A stretch of DNA of 64,000 bases from assembly GCA_903813345.2 (NCBI GenBank), contig CAIIXF020000010.1, forward strand, positions 15,554,181 through 15,618,180, given 5' to 3'. A model generated the notes under the pieces. The model did no database searches. It was not told the origin of the DNA and saw only the letters and a program-made list of their open reading frames with translations. Shown piece by piece: positions 60,730 to 64,000 of this stretch (its first letter is position 1; each line of letters begins with the position of its first letter). Origin of the DNA: Owenia fusiformis (lineage: Eukaryota; Annelida; Polychaeta; Sabellida; Oweniidae). The translations under genes were made by a program, and so were the position numbers.

Positions 60730-63700
60730 CTGAAAAACAAGACACAAATATGGATGAGGCTTGTTACATGGTGTCAGCGTTGGGATATTCATCATTTATC
60801 ATTTATTCATCGTAATTAAGAAAAAGTATATACTATCAATAGTAGCCATTTGGAGTTGCAAAATACAATCAATTTAGGCTAAGCATTACAAGCATATGCT
60901 TATTAAAACTTGGCAATGAGAGAAATGTGAAGTATGAAATAAAAGACAGTCAAATAACACTTGTCAATTCAATAACATTAGCTCAGAAAATGAAGTTTTT
61001 GACAATCTCCGATGTATGGAACTACATAGAAAGGGCGACTCAGAAATCTTACTCTATTATAAGAGCACTTCACTGAACGACATTTATTGATCACGTATGA
61101 GATCAATGAAATATTATTCATCCCCGAAAAGGAAACATGATCGGGAATCAAGAATTATTTTAATTCGCATTGGGCTCCCCTAGGCTAGCGATTAAAGCAA
61201 TCCTCTGCCATAATAAGCTGCTTATTTTCTCCAGTCGCATATGCTTCCCAGATCTGTCCCATGCGGGCCATAGTTTATCTGACCCGCTTTCTAGCTACCC
61301 GTCCGATCAATAGTATTTATGTTGCCGGAAAATGTACAAAATCTCACAAGGAATTTGAAACCCCACAAGTTTGCGTGTAGCGGTATCATTAAGTATTTAT
61401 GTGGACATTAATTATACAATTTTTACTATAGTTGTCGGTGTTTTGATGTTTTGCTTCTCAAATTTCTATAGATCTCAACATTCATACAGATTTTAAGTTT
61501 CTACTAAATATATCATTCAGTCATTCAGTCAATTATTTTCCATAATCATATATGCCGCAAATGTTTGTAAATACATGCCCTATGTGGGGAGGGTTTCAGT
61601 GTCACGTTACGCGCATGGAAAACAGGGTAACACACGCCCTGTTACACCAACTACGAATTTTAGTGTAAAGTGTCGGAATGTTTTTGGGGGCTCATGCCCT
61701 CGGGCACTACTTGAATTCGTAGGGTATAATCAAATTATTGTTCCATTGCAACTAAAGGCTTGAATATGTGCACGTGTTGTACAAGGTAGAAATATGAGAG
61801 TTTTTCAGGGCCGTTTGAACGAACCATCTGCTCTGTCTGCTAATATCCCAGTGAACAGTCAACGTGAAAAGAACGTAAGGTTTCAGGGGAAGTATGCCTT
61901 CACCTTTTTGAATGATACTCGCAATTTTATATACACTTTACTACATAAAAAGATATACATATGGGCCAAATTTCACATTTATATAATGACAGTCACATTT
62001 GGAATTCATAAAATGTAAGATGTTTCAAGCAATTTCAAGATGTCTGAGACACCCTAACGTTGGTACTCGATTTCTACAATATATGAGCTCAATTGAAAAT
62101 CGAATATCAAGTTATTCTATGATATCGCAAATATTCATATGCATACTCTCGTTGAGAGAAAGTATATTATTTTGCCATAAAATTAGCGGAAACGAGTGGT
62201 ACACTTGAGCGGTATAAAAGAAATACTCCACCGACAGATTGCTTCGCCAACCCTTCTACAAAAGCGAGGTCTTTAGTGAGCCTTTCTTTCAAATCCCGCA
62301 GAGACCATTTCTTTTATAATTTTGATTTATTAGCAAAGAATTCAATAGAAACTCGCTGATTATTTTAGAATGGTATAATGAATTTAATAAGCGTTTCATA
62401 TTGGCCTGATTTGACAGGACTGAAGGTTTGATTAGGCGGTTGTGTGAGAGAATAGACTCGGATTAAACAACGATGCTTCAAATAATTAGGACGACTTCAT
62501 CCCGACTTGATTGCGCTATTGATAGGTCCAGTCGTGCTAATCCAGAACCTAACCGTATTTTCATCACTAATACGACCAAACTGGTCGTGAGTCGTGACCA
62601 TTTTATAACGTAAATCCACCGCAACTGTGACATACCTGGATCTCAGGCCAGTTTCACTTTCGAAAAATTTAAAGAATGTAAAAACGACATGATTTGGCAA
62701 TTGTTTAAACGATTACATATCATAATTCATTAAATAAGACATAGCGTTTCGCTCATGTGAAATAAATAAATTAGAAAACAATTTTTACCGGGGCGATAAT
62801 CTATCCTAAAACAAACACTTGAATGAGGGTCTACATATTTAGGGGAAGACTCCGTTGGACATCGCTCTTACTGCAACGCAGGGGTCAACCACGGTTCGTT
62901 AGAGAGCGACATCGCAAAATGAACCACCGCGGAGCATGAAAAATTCTGCCCAGCACTTTCAGAAATGGCTGGTTAAATTTAACCGTGTTGTGTCACCACA
63001 TACACAGCTAGTTGGTGAGTTGACACTTGTTATGGCGGATTTACATCAACGAGAAGATACATCGCATGACGACACGGTCATCTTCTGAAGATTAAAAATA
63101 TGTTTTATGTCCAATGTAAAAGTCGCCAGCAGCTTAGCTAACCATTGGGTGTCGTGTAGTCTACGTAGACCCTGGGAACTCTTACATGATTTTAATTCGA
63201 GCATGGTTAGATATGAAATTAGTAACATTACATGTGAGCGAAACAGTATATTGCAATTAACAGAGCCGTTTTTTGGTTACACGTGTATTTTGCCATCAAC
63301 CCCAGGCTGACTGTGCTTCTAATTAGGTAACAATCTTTCTCTCCAACAGTCTATGTAAGTGATATAGAAGAAAACGATACAGGAGTCATCAGAGTTTCAA
63401 GTGACATTGTGGGAAAAGACTTAAAAATGACTTTAAAAACACAATCATCCTAATTGCTGACATTTTAGAGTTTGGGAATCTAAATATATTAATAACCGTT
63501 TTTTAAACAGTCGGTCACATGTTAATTCAAGTGAAAATGACTTATTTTTGTACGATACTGGATACGGTAATTAGTGGGCATTTTATCGTGGGTCAGATCA
63601 TTATCGCCGATGTTTAAAAACAACGATAAGAAAGTGCTAAAAGATGTGAAAGATATCCCATAATTGGCAAAGCTTTAACTGACTGAAGAGTGATGCAAAA

Positions 63701-64000
63701 CGTCCAACTCAAAATGACCCTATTGCTTTATTAGAATTTGCAGAATGATTCCTCCTATGAGCTCTTAGGAATGTGAGATATCATATTTCAACAGAGAGCC
63801 GTGTATTGGATAACCGGTGTCCATGGACGGGGTAGAATAACATATCTCTATAGGATTGTTCTCTTGCACCAATATTTGCGGACTATTTGTTTGTGTTTGG
63901 AACGAAGAAAACATGGTTCTTGCTACTCGTTGCCTTGGATACATAAACAGAGAGCTAGAATAGCTGTGCCGTACTGTCTTATACTTCTGCTAGTCTTCTC
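60730..64000 (-). other. isl: Partial Islet intron upstream of the homeodomain exon
   Basis: This stretch begins at the homeodomain-exon acceptor and runs off the window. I looked for the Cys/His pattern of LIM1 and LIM2 on the minus strand and found none, so those exons lie beyond 64000. No other feature is supported here. Confidence 0.7.

Noticed and set aside
60730-64000. LIM1/LIM2 exons of Islet
   Set aside because: I searched the minus strand for the Cys-x2-Cys and His/Cys spacing and found none. The ORFs at 62497-62700 and 63046-63228 have no LIM pattern.

Overview
The window is nuclear DNA from an animal, almost certainly an invertebrate. It is AT-rich and gene-poor, its short exons have GT-AG introns, and it holds short DNA transposons flanked by TA, a LINE fragment and minisatellites. 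I cannot name the species or decide the phylum. I see no bacterial operon, CRISPR array, tRNA or rRNA.

The right third is the 3' half of an Islet-class (ISL1/2) LIM-homeodomain gene on the minus strand. Three exons join in frame: the homeodomain exon (60455-60729), the exon with the LHX3/4-binding segment (45431-45604) and the terminal exon (43185-43337). The introns are 14,850 and 2,093 bp. The LIM exons and the start lie beyond the right edge. The large intron carries a LINE 3' end in antisense and several GC- or motif-rich islands that could be regulatory.

The left edge holds the 3' end of a second gene, on the plus strand and convergent with Islet. Its exons are too short to show as long ORFs. 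I found them from splice sites and compatible phases: 1360-1397, 1809-1856 and terminal exon 2043-2101. A further terminal exon at 12524-12582, and perhaps one at 12929-13032, also fit phase 1, which suggests alternative C-termini. I do not recognise the protein.

Between them (about 16-43 kb) I find no convincing intact gene. There are TA-flanked MITE or foldback elements (17.8, 33.9 and 40.8 kb), a hAT-like MITE (17.4 kb), an E-box-rich palindromic mosaic (30.5-31.1 kb), a 42-bp satellite with higher-order structure (32.2-33.8 kb) and a decayed coding segment (35.9-36.3 kb). CpG is very scarce from about 12 to 18 kb and common from about 18.6 kb. I read this, as inference, as a germline-methylated transcribed neighbour giving way to an unmethylated Islet regulatory domain.
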